Origin: Haloactinospora alba
GTDB lineage: Bacteria > Actinomycetota > Actinomycetes > Streptosporangiales > Streptosporangiaceae
Direction of reading: 5' to 3'
Length of the DNA: 64,000 nucleotides
Assembly (NCBI RefSeq): GCF_006717075.1
Contig: NZ_VFQC01000001.1
Span: forward strand, 3,803,955 to 3,867,954
The notes below the pieces were generated by a model that saw nothing but the letters and a program-made list of their open reading frames with translations, was not told the origin of the DNA and ran no database searches. The translations under genes were made by a program, and so were the position numbers. Shown piece by piece: positions 50,998 through 60,376 of this stretch (position 1 is the stretch's first letter; each line of letters begins with the position of its first letter).

Positions 50998-53073
50998 GTG
51001 AACTCCCACGCCAACCCGTCCCAGCACCACAACAGCCACACCGACCACACGGAACACAACAGCCACGGTGGGCATGGCGATCACAACGGCCACGAAAACC
51101 ACAGTGGCCACGAAGACCACGCGGCGATGTTCCGCGCGCGGTTCTGGTGGTCGGCGGCCCTGGCCATCCCGGTCGTGCTCACCAGCCACATGGTCGCGGG
51201 GTGGCTGGGCTACACCGTCCCCTCCCCGCTAGCCTGGGTTCCGCCGGTCCTGGGCACCGTCGTGTTCGCCTACGGCGGCTGGCCGTTCCTCAGCGGCGCC
51301 GCCAGCGAGCTCCGGTCCCGACTGCCCGGCATGATGACCCTGGTGGCGCTCGCCATCACGGTCGCCTTCCTCGCCAGCATGCTGAGCACGCTGGGCTACG
51401 CCCCGGCCGACCTCGACTTCTGGTGGGAGCTCGTCCTGCTGGTGGCGATCATGCTGCTGGGCCACTGGGTGGAGATGCGCGCTCTCGGCCAGGCTTCCGG
51501 GGCGCTGGAGAGCCTCGCCGAACTCCTCCCCGACACCGCCGAACGCGTCGCCGAGGACGGCACCGTCACCGAGGTGTCCGTGTCCGACCTGGGGGTCGGT
51601 GACACGGTCCTCGTCCGCTCCGGCGGGCGCGTCCCCGCCGACGCCACCGTCCGCTCCGGCGCGGCCGCCATGGACGAGTCGATGCTCACCGGCGAGTCGG
51701 CCACGGTGGACCGCGGCAGCGGCGACCACGTCACCGCCGGCACCGTCGCCACCGACTCCTCCCTACGGCTGCGTGTGGAGGCGGTCGGTGAGGACACCAC
51801 CCTCGCCGGCATCCAGCGCCTCGTCAGCGAAGCCCAGCAGTCGCGCTCCCGCGCCCAGGCGCTCGCCGACCGCGCCGCCGCGGCCCTGTTCTGGCTCGCC
51901 CTGCTCGCCGGCGACGTCACGTCCGTCGTGTGGACCGCCCTCGGCAGCACCACACTGGCCGTGGAGCGCACCGTCACGGTGCTGGTGATCGCCTGCCCGC
52001 ACGCGCTGGGACTGGCCATCCCGCTGGTGACCGCGATCTCCACCACCATGGCCGCCAGGAACGGCATCCTGGTCAAGGACCGGCTGTCCCTGGAACGCAT
52101 GCGCGCGACCGGAACCGTGCTGTTCGACAAGACCGGAACCCTCACCACCGGCACACCGGGCCTGACCGATGTCGCCGCCACCGCCGGCCAGGACGAGGAC
52201 CGGCTGCTCGCGCTCGCCGCCGCGGCCGAGGCCGACTCGGAGCACCCGCTGGCGCGCGCCATCCTCGACGCCGCCCGCCAGCGGGGTGAGGTACCCCAGG
52301 CCTCGGGCTTCACCTCCCTGACCGGTCGCGGGGTGCGCGCCGAGACCGACGGGACGGTGGTACACGTCGGCGGACCGGCGCTGCTCGAGGAGCTCGGCGT
52401 GTCCGAACCCTCCGCACTGGCGGAACGCACCCGGGACTGGCGCGAGCACGGGTCCACCGTGCTGCACGTCCTCACCGACGGCCACGTCGCGGGAGCGCTG
52501 GCGCTGGCCGACGAGAGCCGCCCGGAGTCGCACGAGGCCGTGCGCGCCCTGCACGAGCGCGGCGTGCGGGTCGCCATGGTCACCGGCGACGCCCGCAACG
52601 TGGCCGACACGGTAGCCACCCGCCTGGGTATCGACGAGGTCTTCGCCGAGGTGCTGCCCGACCAGAAGGACCGCACCGTCGCCGAACTGCAGCGGCGCGG
52701 CCAGCGGGTCGCCATGGTCGGCGACGGCGTAAACGACGCCCCGGCCCTGGCGCGCGCGGACGTCGGGATCGCCATCGGCGCCGGGACGGACGTCGCCATC
52801 GAGTCGGCGGGGGTGGTGCTCGCCTCCGACGATCCGCGGGGGGTGGTCTCGGTGCGGACCCTGTCCGCGGCCGGGTACCGCAAGATGCGCCAGAACCTGG
52901 CGTGGGCCGCCGGCTACAACGTGGTGGCGGTGCCGCTGGCCGCGGGGGTGCTCGCGCCGGTGGGGTTCGTGCTGCCTCCGGCGGTGGGCGCGATCGTGAT
53001 GAGCCTGTCCACGATCGTGGTGGCGCTCAACGCCCAGCTGCTGCGGAGGGTGCGGCTGACCCCCGGCGAGTGA
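50998..53073 (+). CDS. CopB-type heavy-metal P-type ATPase
   Basis: The 691-residue pump has a His-rich N-terminus (HHNSHTDHTEHNSHGGHGDH), eight membrane segments, TGES in the actuator domain, the ion-channel motif CPH (ACPHALGLA), the phosphorylated DKTGT, SEHPLA and GDGVNDAPAL. A CPH motif with a His-rich tail is the CopB subgroup, which moves copper or silver out of the cell. GTG 50998 has AAGGAG eight bases upstream; an earlier ATG would begin inside the operator region. No CopZ or CsoR partner is adjacent. Confidence 0.92.
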   Translation: MNSHANPSQHHNSHTDHTEHNSHGGHGDHNGHENHSGHEDHAAMFRARFWWSAALAIPVVLTSHMVAGWLGYTVPSPLAWVPPVLGTVVFAYGGWPFLSGAASELRSRLPGMMTLVALAITVAFLASMLSTLGYAPADLDFWWELVLLVAIMLLGHWVEMRALGQASGALESLAELLPDTAERVAEDGTVTEVSVSDLGVGDTVLVRSGGRVPADATVRSGAAAMDESMLTGESATVDRGSGDHVTAGTVATDSSLRLRVEAVGEDTTLAGIQRLVSEAQQSRSRAQALADRAAAALFWLALLAGDVTSVVWTALGSTTLAVERTVTVLVIACPHALGLAIPLVTAISTTMAARNGILVKDRLSLERMRATGTVLFDKTGTLTTGTPGLTDVAATAGQDEDRLLALAAAAEADSEHPLARAILDAARQRGEVPQASGFTSLTGRGVRAETDGTVVHVGGPALLEELGVSEPSALAERTRDWREHGSTVLHVLTDGHVAGALALADESRPESHEAVRALHERGVRVAMVTGDARNVADTVATRLGIDEVFAEVLPDQKDRTVAELQRRGQRVAMVGDGVNDAPALARADVGIAIGAGTDVAIESAGVVLASDDPRGVVSVRTLSAAGYRKMRQNLAWAAGYNVVAVPLAAGVLAPVGFVLPPAVGAIVMSLSTIVVALNAQLLRRVRLTPGE

Positions 53074-53103
53074 GGGGCGGCCGGGCGGGCCGGCCGGGGC
53101 GGC

Positions 53104-53727
53104 TCACGGGTCGCCCGCAGCGGCGCGGCCGTCCCGCAGGCTCGTGATGATCCCGCGCAGTCCCCGCTCGAACGTCCTGTCCGCCCGCTCGCGCCCACGG
53201 GAGCTCGTGGCCGCCGCGGCCCGGGCGAGCGCCGAGTCCTCCCGGGTTCCGGCGGCCCAGAGCTCGATGGGGGCGGTGGCGTCCAGCGCCGCGCCGAGGA
53301 TGAAGCTGTCCAGGACCGTCACGGCGGTCACCAGCTCCTCCCCGGCGAAGCCGGCCCGTTCCAGGACGCGGGCCACTCTCTCGTACAGCGCGATGGTCGC
53401 CGGATCGGTCACGGTCTGGGAGACCAGGACCGGGATCACCCGGGGGTGCTCGGAGAGGGCGTTCCGGTACTGGCGGGCCCACTCCGCCACCGCCTCCTCC
53501 CACGGCACCTCCTCGGAGGGGAGAGCGGAGCGCGGTGGGACCAGCATCCCCCGGAGGCCCTCGACGATCTCCTCCCGCCCCGAGACGTGGTTGTAGATCG
53601 ACGAGGGGCGCACCCCCAACCGCGCGGCGACCCCGTTGACGGTGAAGTGGCCGGTCTCGTCGACGAGGCCGAGCGCCGTCGCGCAGATGCCGTCGCGGGA
53701 CAGGCGGGGACGGGAGGGTCGCGGCAC
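53104..53727 (-). CDS. TetR-family regulator
   Basis: The 207-residue protein has the N-terminal helix-turn-helix FTVNGVAARLGVRPSSIYNH near 28-47 and a helical C-terminal ligand domain with VTAVTVLDSFILGAAL. It lies at the end of the permease-amidohydrolase run on the same strand with a 165-base gap, so it may control it. Ligand unknown. Confidence 0.88.
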   Translation of the reverse strand: MPRPSRPRLSRDGICATALGLVDETGHFTVNGVAARLGVRPSSIYNHVSGREEIVEGLRGMLVPPRSALPSEEVPWEEAVAEWARQYRNALSEHPRVIPVLVSQTVTDPATIALYERVARVLERAGFAGEELVTAVTVLDSFILGAALDATAPIELWAAGTREDSALARAAAATSSRGRERADRTFERGLRGIITSLRDGRAAAGDP

Positions 53728-53892
53728 AGCGGGTCCTTTCCGGTCCGGCCCGCGTCCCGGCGGCGCTGCCGTCGGAGGGGGCGACCACCGGCGGGACGGC
53801 CGAACCGTGCGTGGTCGGGTCTTCGGGTGTCGGCCGTGGCGAGGTTACACGTTCCCGCCCGCCGGCACCCGAAGACCCGGCAACCGGACCCG

Positions 53893-55530
53893 TTACCGGC
53901 CGCTCCCGCCTCCGCGGTGGGCCACCCGCCCCGCGACGACGGTCAGCGCTATGGGCGCCTGGGCGAGCTCGTCCGGGGAGGCGCGCAGCGGGTCCACGGT
54001 GAACGCGGTGAGGTCCGCCCGCTTCCCGGGCGCGATCGTGCCGCTGGTGTCGCCGGTTCCGGCGGCGGTGGCGGCGTGGATGGTGTAGCCCTCCAGGGCC
54101 ATCCTCGCGCTCAGCGCCTGCTCCGGACGCACCGGGGAGCTCTCGGGATCCAGGGCGGGGCGGCGCAGCTGGGCGTCGGCCATGGTGGCGCGCGGGTCGA
54201 AGGAGGCGATGGGCCAGTCCGAGCCGAGCGCGAGCCGAGCGCCGGTGTCCCGCAGGTCCCGGCACCGGAAGGCGCGGCCGGCGCGGCGGGGTCCCAGGCG
54301 GTGGGACCAGTTGTCGGTGTGGTCGGCGCGCGTGTAGTGCGCGCAGTGCGCCGGTTGCATGCTGGCGGTCACGTCCAGGGCGCGGAAGCGCGGCACCAGC
54401 TCGGAGGGAAGCGTCTCCAGGTGCTCCACCCGGTGAGGCACACGCGGCGGGTCGGCGGCGACCCCGGCTATGGCGTCCAGCACGTGGCGCACACCGGCGT
54501 CGCCGATGGCGTGGGTCGCCGTCGGTACGCCCCGCTCGCTCAGGTGGCGCAGCGCGCGTGTGTACTCGTCCGGATCGGGCCAGAAGGAGCGGGTCGACTC
54601 GCCGTGGACGTCGGGTTCGTCGAGCCAGGCGGTCCCGCCGTCGACCGTGCCGTCGATCATGAACTTCACCCCGTCCACGCTCCAGCGGCGGCCGCGGAGC
54701 CGCTGCTGTTCGACGATGCGGTCCAGGTCGGCGGCGTCCGCTCCCGGCATGCACATCGGCGCGAACCGCAGACGCAGCGGCAGCTCGCCCTCCTCCTCCA
54801 AGGCGGACACCAGCTCGCCGCTGTCCCCGTCGAAGTCCATGACGTTCCCGGCGGTGAGGCCGCTGGCCGCCATCCGTTCCAGGATCGCCGACAGCCGGGA
54901 GCGGCGGGTGGAGGGCAGCTCCGGCGGCAGAACCCGCTGCACGAGCTCGTAGGCGGGCAGTTCCAGCAGGTGCCCGGTGGGGCGTCCGTCGTCGTCGCAC
55001 ACCACCTCGGCCCGCTGGGCGAAACGCCGGGGGCCGTCGACGCCCGCCAGTTCCAGCGCTCTGGGGCTCGCCAGGGCGGAGTGGCCGTCGAACATCGTCA
55101 CGAGCGCCGGGGTGTCCTCCCCGAGTGCCCGCACCAGCGGTGCGTGGGTGAGGGGGTGCCCGCCGAAGGCGTTCGGGTCCAGCCCCCACCCCTGTACCCA
55201 CGCGCCGCGTTCCCGGCCGCGGCCGTGTTCCCGCAGCTCGGCGACGAGCTGGTCGAGCGTGGTCACGTGCGACAGGTCCACGCCGGCTGTCAGGTCCAGC
55301 CCCTTGACGGGGTGCATGTGCCCGTCGACCAGCCCCGGGGTGAGGACCGCCGGCCCCAGGTCGAGCACCTCGGTTCCCGGGCCGCGCCAGTGGCGGACGT
55401 CGCGCTCGTCACCGACGGCAGCGATACGGCCGTCGCGCACGGCGAGGGCTCTGGCTCCGGTCTCGGACGGTTCCAGGGTGTGGATCCGCTCGGCGACGAG
55501 GACCAGGTCAGGGGTGCGGTCAGTCAGCAT
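53893..55530 (-). CDS. YtcJ-like amidohydrolase
   Basis: The 545-residue protein belongs to the amidohydrolase superfamily. LTPGLVDGHMHPVKG near 62-76 is the first metal motif (H-x-H), SERGVPTATHAIGDAGVRHV holds later His ligands, and LALGSDWPIASFDPRATM carries the final Asp. These YtcJ-type enzymes hydrolyse amide bonds of N-acyl compounds; substrate unknown. Its start lies 11 bases inside the permease gene end, so import and hydrolysis are coupled. Confidence 0.85.
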   Translation of the reverse strand: MLTDRTPDLVLVAERIHTLEPSETGARALAVRDGRIAAVGDERDVRHWRGPGTEVLDLGPAVLTPGLVDGHMHPVKGLDLTAGVDLSHVTTLDQLVAELREHGRGRERGAWVQGWGLDPNAFGGHPLTHAPLVRALGEDTPALVTMFDGHSALASPRALELAGVDGPRRFAQRAEVVCDDDGRPTGHLLELPAYELVQRVLPPELPSTRRSRLSAILERMAASGLTAGNVMDFDGDSGELVSALEEEGELPLRLRFAPMCMPGADAADLDRIVEQQRLRGRRWSVDGVKFMIDGTVDGGTAWLDEPDVHGESTRSFWPDPDEYTRALRHLSERGVPTATHAIGDAGVRHVLDAIAGVAADPPRVPHRVEHLETLPSELVPRFRALDVTASMQPAHCAHYTRADHTDNWSHRLGPRRAGRAFRCRDLRDTGARLALGSDWPIASFDPRATMADAQLRRPALDPESSPVRPEQALSARMALEGYTIHAATAAGTGDTSGTIAPGKRADLTAFTVDPLRASPDELAQAPIALTVVAGRVAHRGGGSGR

Positions 55531-57040
55531 GGGGCTCTCCCGGTCGTGACGTGGGGTTCGGTTCGGCGTTTTCCGCTGCGGGCGGTGCGGGGGCGTCGGT
55601 GGCGGTTCCGCCTCCGACGCGCGCGTACACGTCGGGACGGCGCGCGCGAAGGACGCGGGCCGCCACGGCGGCGGCCACCAGCACCGCGGGGACGACGGCG
55701 GCGAGTGCCGCGTTCGTGGCGGCTCCCGCTCCGGTCAGGGCGTGGAGGTTGGCGACCAGCCCGGTGACGGCGGCGGCCAGCAGCACGGTGGTGACCGCCG
55801 CGGAGACCGTCCCGAGGCGGGTTCCGGGAAGCCGGCTCCGGCCGAGGTAGGCGATGACGGCCAGTGAGGTCACCACGAGAAGCACGAGCACCCCGATCAC
55901 GCCCGGGGTGTTGACCAGCAGCAACAGCCGCAGGTAGGGGTCCGCTCCCGTGACGGCGAACGCGAGGACGACCACGGCCGCGAGGAGGCTCTGCACCGTT
56001 CCCGCCGCCGCGGGAGAGCCGTGGCGGGGGTGGGGGCGGGCGAGGGCCGCGGGTAGCAGACCGTCCCGGGCGAGCGAGAGGGTGTAGCGGTTGATCGCGT
56101 TGTGGAAGGCCACCTGGGAGGCCAGCACGCTGGTGAGGACCAGCAGGTACAGCACGTCGCCGGCCCACGTTCCGACGTACCGTTCGATGGCGACGACGAA
56201 CATGGCGGCGGGGTTGTCCGCGGCGACCTCGGACGCCCGGTCCCCGAACGCCTGGATGACCGCCCACACCACCAGGCAGTAGAACAGGGCGAGGAAGGCC
56301 ACGGCGGTGTAGGTGGCGCGCGGGATGCTCCGGGCGGGGTCGCGCGCCTCGTCGCGGTAGAGGGTGGTGGACTCGAAACCCATGAACGCCGCGAAGCAGA
56401 AACCGGTGATGGCGAGCATCCCGGGATCGGTGAGGGCCCGCGGCGCGAACGGGTCGGAGTCCAGCCCGGAGGCGCCGCCGCTCAGGAGGACCGCGGCGAC
56501 GAGCAGAACGAGGATCGCGACCTCGGCCAGGAGGAGTACACCGACGAAGCGCGCGCCCAGGTCGATGCCGCGGCGCCCCACCGCCCACACCAGCACCACC
56601 GCCCCGAGGGCGGGCACGGCCCAGTGCGGGGTGACGCCGGCCAGCTCGGTGAACGCGTCGCGGAACTGCACCCCGAGGAGCCCGTACACCCCGATCTGCA
56701 GCGCGTTGTAGGAGACGACGGCGAGGATGCCGGCCGCCATACCGGCGGTGCGCCCCAGACCGAGGGTGACGTAGGTGTAGAAGGCCCCCGTTCCGGCGGT
56801 GTGCTTGGCCATGCTCAGGAAACCCACCGAGAAGGCCGCCAGCACCCCGCCGGCCACGAGGTACCCGGCTGGTGCGCCGATACCGCCGATGAGGATGGCC
56901 AGCGGCGCCAGTCCCGTCATGATCGTGAGCGGTGCGGCGGCGGCGACCACGAGGAACGTGATCCCTCCGGCACCGAGGGCGTCGGTTTTCAACCGCGACT
57001 GCGGGGTGTCACCCGGTTCCGGCTCCGGACAAGAGGCCAT
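55520..57040 (-). CDS. APC-superfamily amino-acid/amine permease
   Basis: The 506-residue protein has 12 or more hydrophobic helices and the APC N-terminus KTDALGAGGITFLVVAAAAP, with GMAAGILAVVSYNALQIGVY and GFESTTLYRDEARDPARSIP, the latter the family's cytoplasmic loop. ATG 57040 is chosen; the frame upstream crosses promoter-like DNA. It probably imports the amide or amine handled by the amidohydrolase encoded next. Confidence 0.85.
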   Translation of the reverse strand: MASCPEPEPGDTPQSRLKTDALGAGGITFLVVAAAAPLTIMTGLAPLAILIGGIGAPAGYLVAGGVLAAFSVGFLSMAKHTAGTGAFYTYVTLGLGRTAGMAAGILAVVSYNALQIGVYGLLGVQFRDAFTELAGVTPHWAVPALGAVVLVWAVGRRGIDLGARFVGVLLLAEVAILVLLVAAVLLSGGASGLDSDPFAPRALTDPGMLAITGFCFAAFMGFESTTLYRDEARDPARSIPRATYTAVAFLALFYCLVVWAVIQAFGDRASEVAADNPAAMFVVAIERYVGTWAGDVLYLLVLTSVLASQVAFHNAINRYTLSLARDGLLPAALARPHPRHGSPAAAGTVQSLLAAVVVLAFAVTGADPYLRLLLLVNTPGVIGVLVLLVVTSLAVIAYLGRSRLPGTRLGTVSAAVTTVLLAAAVTGLVANLHALTGAGAATNAALAAVVPAVLVAAAVAARVLRARRPDVYARVGGGTATDAPAPPAAENAEPNPTSRPGEPHAD

Positions 57041-57566
57041 AGGGGGGTGCCTTCCTGGAGGAGTTAACGCGTTCCGGCGCTTTAACCAGCGGAAACGAAT
57101 AGCATTCGTTTTAGAGTGTGCGATCGGGAGGAGAGGCGCGTCAATACCTCGCGGCCGTCGGATGTGAGGTGGACTACCTCGGGCGCTCCGGCGTTCCGCG
57201 CCGGAAGGGCGGTGCACCGGGCGCGGAGCCCGCCCTTCCGGGGGCGCCGTGGCTCCGTGCCGTGTTTCGGTCACTGGACGCCGAGGGCGCGCACGACCGC
57301 GCTCGGCGGCAGGGACCCTCCCGCGACACCTCCGGGTGCGCTGTTTCCGCTGCGCAGGAACGGATTCCCGGGAACACCGCACAATTCGCCCCCGACGCGT
57401 TACCGGGGTACAGAAATCCCGTTCGTGAATATCCGGAACACGGTTTTCGCCATTACCGGGCGGGGGCGGGACGGGGGGGAAATTTCGCCTACCGCGAGCA
57501 CTCATTCACGTACAGAGTGGTGTGGCATAGTGGCGTCAGCCACACATAACCACGAAAGGCCCCCAC
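57041..57566. other. Divergent promoter region
   Basis: About 525 bases between the permease and DUF574 genes. AT-rich patches at 57085-57115 (AACGAATAGCATTCGTTTTAG, an inverted repeat CGAATAG-CATTCG) and near 57510-57560 suit promoters for the two directions. An open frame across the region lacks a ribosome site and is not called. Confidence 0.45.
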
Positions 57567-58385
57567 ATGAACGAGAATCCCTCCTCAGCCAGCCAAAACG
57601 CGGGCCAGGACCAGTCGATCGACACGAGCGTCCCGCACTCGGCACGGATCTGGAACTACTGGCTCGGCGGAAAGGACAATTACCCGGTCGACCGGCAGGC
57701 CGGGGACTCCTACTACGAGACGTTCCCCGAGATCGTGGATTTCGCCCGGGCAGCGCGGGCGTTCCTGCAGCGCGCCGTCACCTACCTCACGCGCGAGGCC
57801 GGCATCCGGCAGTTCCTGGACGTCGGTACCGGGATGCCGACCCATCACAACACGCACGAGGTCGCGCAGTCGGTCGCTCCCGAGTGCCGGATCGTCTATG
57901 TCGACAACGACCCGCTGGTACTGGCCCACGCCCGGGCGCTGCTCATCGGGAGCGAGCAGGGCGCGACCGACTACCTGCACGCCGACCTGCGCGATCCCGA
58001 CACCGTGTTGAAGAACGCGCGCCAGACGCTGGACCTCACCCAACCCGTCGGGTTGATGCTGATGGGCGTGCTCGGCCACATTCCCGACGACGAGGCCCCC
58101 GGTATCGTCGGGCGGCTGCTCGAGGGCCTGCCCTCCGGCAGCTACCTGGTGCACTACGACGCCACCAACACCGACGAGGACTTCGTCCAGGCCCAGGAAC
58201 GTTACAACGAGGCCGCCACCCTGCCCTACAACCTCCGCAGCCCCGAACACCTGCGGACGTTCTTCGCCGGACTGGAGTTCGTGGAGCCGGGACACGTGCA
58301 GTGCTCCCAATGGCGGCCCGACCCCGTGGACGTCGGCACCGCCCGCGAGTCCAACAGTCGCGCCGGCGTCGCCCGCAAGCCCTGA
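57567..58385 (+). CDS. DUF574 S-adenosyl methyltransferase
   Basis: The 272-residue protein is a typical actinomycete DUF574 member: PHSARIWNYWLGGKDNYPVD near 23-42, then FLDVGTGMPTHHNTHEVAQ (SAM motif I) and VYVDNDPLVLAHARALL. These are abundant in streptomycetes, and the substrate is unknown. CGAAAGGCC precedes the ATG. Double terminators follow the gene. Confidence 0.9.
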   Translation: MNENPSSASQNAGQDQSIDTSVPHSARIWNYWLGGKDNYPVDRQAGDSYYETFPEIVDFARAARAFLQRAVTYLTREAGIRQFLDVGTGMPTHHNTHEVAQSVAPECRIVYVDNDPLVLAHARALLIGSEQGATDYLHADLRDPDTVLKNARQTLDLTQPVGLMLMGVLGHIPDDEAPGIVGRLLEGLPSGSYLVHYDATNTDEDFVQAQERYNEAATLPYNLRSPEHLRTFFAGLEFVEPGHVQCSQWRPDPVDVGTARESNSRAGVARKP

Positions 58386-58395
58386 GACCACGACA

Positions 58396-58432
58396 GACGT
58401 CCGGTCCGAACACGACCCCCGGACCGGACGTC
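58396..58432 (+). terminator. First terminator after DUF574 gene
   Basis: A perfect 12-bp stem (GACGTCCGGTCC and its complement), 13-base loop, 11 bases after the stop. Confidence 0.75.
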
Positions 58433-58439
58433 CCGCCCC

Positions 58440-58471
58440 GAGCGTGCCGGCCCCCGGTTCCCGGCACGCTC
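58440..58471 (+). terminator. Second terminator after DUF574 gene
   Basis: A perfect 11-bp stem (GAGCGTGCCGG with CCGGCACGCTC), directly after the first. Confidence 0.65.
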
Positions 58472-58828
58472 CCGGCGGGAACAGCGTTCGCCTACCGGAC
58501 CGCTCCGCTGCCGTGCGCCGGTTCGGCGGGCAACGTTCCCCACGATCCGGCACCGCATCTCCCCCGGTGGCCGGGAAAACACCGCGCGGCAGCCGCAGAG
58601 GAGAGGGCCTCTCCGGGAATTCCCGCCCCCGCGGTGGAAACCACGCATCCCATCCCGTTTCCACAGGTACGGGACATCATCCCTGCGCCCGCGCCACACG
58701 AGTGCCCCGAAAACTCCGAAAACCCTCCCGCAACAAAAGAAATAAGAAAAACATTCTGACACACGACACGAAACCAAAAGAAAAGTGTCAGACGTCTCCG
58801 CGGGGGTATACCGGATCGAGAGAATGGC

Positions 58829-60037
58829 ATGCACCCGATCCCCACGCCCCCCGGATCACGGTCAGGAACCGCCATCGTGCCTATCGACGACCTCTCCCGC
58901 GTGATCGCGACCCTCGACAACCTCTCCTCCGAACCGGGCCCGCCGGTCCGCGTCGAGCTCCCCAACACCGTCGGCTGGCTGGTCCGCTCCCACGACGACG
59001 TGCGCACCGTCCTGTCGGACGACCGGTTCTCCGCCGACGACCAGAAACCCGGGTTCCCCTTCCTGTTCAATATCCCCAACCCTCCCGGGGGACTCTCGTT
59101 CCTGCGTATGGACCCGCCCCGGCACGACGTGCTGCGCCGTGTGCTCACCCCCTCCTTCACGGTCCGCCGCATCGAGGCGATGCGGCCCGCCATCACCCGG
59201 GCGTCCCAGGACCTCCTGGACCGCATGCGCAGCGACGGTCCCCCCACCGACCTCGTCGAGGCGTTCGCGCTGCCGCTGCCGTCGCAGGTGATCTGCATCC
59301 TTCTCGGCGTCCCCTACGACGACCGCGACACGTTCCAGCACCACACCCGCAACGTCGTCTCCCTGGAGAGCTACCCGGCGGACGCCGCCGACTCCTACCG
59401 CGAGATCGGCGAGTACCTGCACCGGCTCGCCACTGCCAAACGGGAACACCCCGGGGACGACATGCTCAGCCACATCGGGCGGCAACGCGACGCCGTGGGC
59501 ATGGACGACGCCGACGTCGTCGCCATGGCGCGCCTGATGCTCACGGCGGGACACGAGACCACCGCGAACATGATCGGCATGATGATGCTGCTGCTGTTCA
59601 ACGAGCCGCAGCGCATGCGTCAGCTGAGGGGCGACCCCTCGCTCGTCCGGCCCGCCGTGGAGGAGTCGCTCCGGCGCGCGTCCATCGTCCGCAGCGCGCT
59701 GACCCGGGTCGCCGTCGCCGATGCACAGGTCGGCGGGGTCACGATCCGAGCGGGTGAGGGAGTCGTGCTGGGTCTCAACGGGGCCAACCACGATCCGGCG
59801 TGGTACGACAGGCCCGAGGAGTTCGACTTCCAGCGCGACGCGCGCACGCACGTCGCGTTCGGGTTCGGGGTCCACCAGTGCCTGGGCCAGGCCCTGGCCC
59901 GGCTCGAACTGCAGATCGCGGTGACCGGGCTGCTGCACACCTTCGAGAACCTCGCGCCGGCGGTTCCGCTGGACGAGATCACGATGAAGAACTGGTCCCT
60001 GATCATGGGACCCCAGAGCCTGCCGGTGACGTGGTGA
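58829..60037 (+). CDS. Cytochrome P450
   Basis: The 402-residue soluble P450 has the I-helix LTAGHETTAN near 236-245, the E-x2-R motif in VEESLRRAS, and the heme loop FGFGVHQCLGQALAR with the cysteine ligand near residue 351. It hydroxylates or otherwise oxidises a small molecule, using electrons from the ferredoxin encoded next (GTGA overlap). Length is normal for bacterial class I P450s. Substrate cannot be predicted; no biosynthetic cluster adjoins it. Confidence 0.95.
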   Translation: MHPIPTPPGSRSGTAIVPIDDLSRVIATLDNLSSEPGPPVRVELPNTVGWLVRSHDDVRTVLSDDRFSADDQKPGFPFLFNIPNPPGGLSFLRMDPPRHDVLRRVLTPSFTVRRIEAMRPAITRASQDLLDRMRSDGPPTDLVEAFALPLPSQVICILLGVPYDDRDTFQHHTRNVVSLESYPADAADSYREIGEYLHRLATAKREHPGDDMLSHIGRQRDAVGMDDADVVAMARLMLTAGHETTANMIGMMMLLLFNEPQRMRQLRGDPSLVRPAVEESLRRASIVRSALTRVAVADAQVGGVTIRAGEGVVLGLNGANHDPAWYDRPEEFDFQRDARTHVAFGFGVHQCLGQALARLELQIAVTGLLHTFENLAPAVPLDEITMKNWSLIMGPQSLPVTW

Positions 60038-60264
60038 CAGCGATGCGCGTCGTGGCCGACCGCGAGAGGTGTTGTTCGGCGGGCCGGTGCGTGGACACCG
60101 CCGCCGACCTGTTCGACCAGGAGGAGGAAGACGGGCGCGTGGTCGTGCTCGCCGACCGTGTTCCTGCGGGCCGCGAGGAGGACGCCCGCGAGGCGGTCGA
60201 GCTGTGTCCGAGCCGCGCGCTGCGTGTCGAGGACGACGCTGCGGATCCCGGAGAGGGGCGGTAG
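60034..60264 (+). CDS. [3Fe-4S]-type ferredoxin
   Basis: A 76-residue ferredoxin with ERCCSAGRCVDTAADLF near the start and VELCPSRALRVED near the end: C-x5-C plus a distant CP, the single-cluster pattern used to feed P450s. GTG 60034 overlaps the P450 stop; ATG 60043 is an alternative. Confidence 0.9.
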   Translation: MTAMRVVADRERCCSAGRCVDTAADLFDQEEEDGRVVVLADRVPAGREEDAREAVELCPSRALRVEDDAADPGEGR

Positions 60265-60376
60265 GGGCACTAGCCCCCTCCTGCCGCGCGTCTCCGGCGT
60301 GTGACTCCGGGGGGCCGGCCCGTGTCCCCGGCTGGCACCCCGGACCCCGCCGCGGCGTCCACGGGGTGTGGACCGG

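Larger units (their letters stand above)
58386..58828. other. Intergenic region with tandem terminators
   Basis: About 440 bases. Two hairpins (58396-58432 and 58440-58471) end the methyltransferase transcript. The last 130 bases are AT-rich (AAGAAATAAGAAAAACATTC) and should carry the P450 promoter. No gene supported. Confidence 0.5.

Noticed and set aside
57118..57549. 144-codon frame between permease and DUF574 genes
   Set aside because: No ribosome site or family pattern; it lies across promoter-like DNA.
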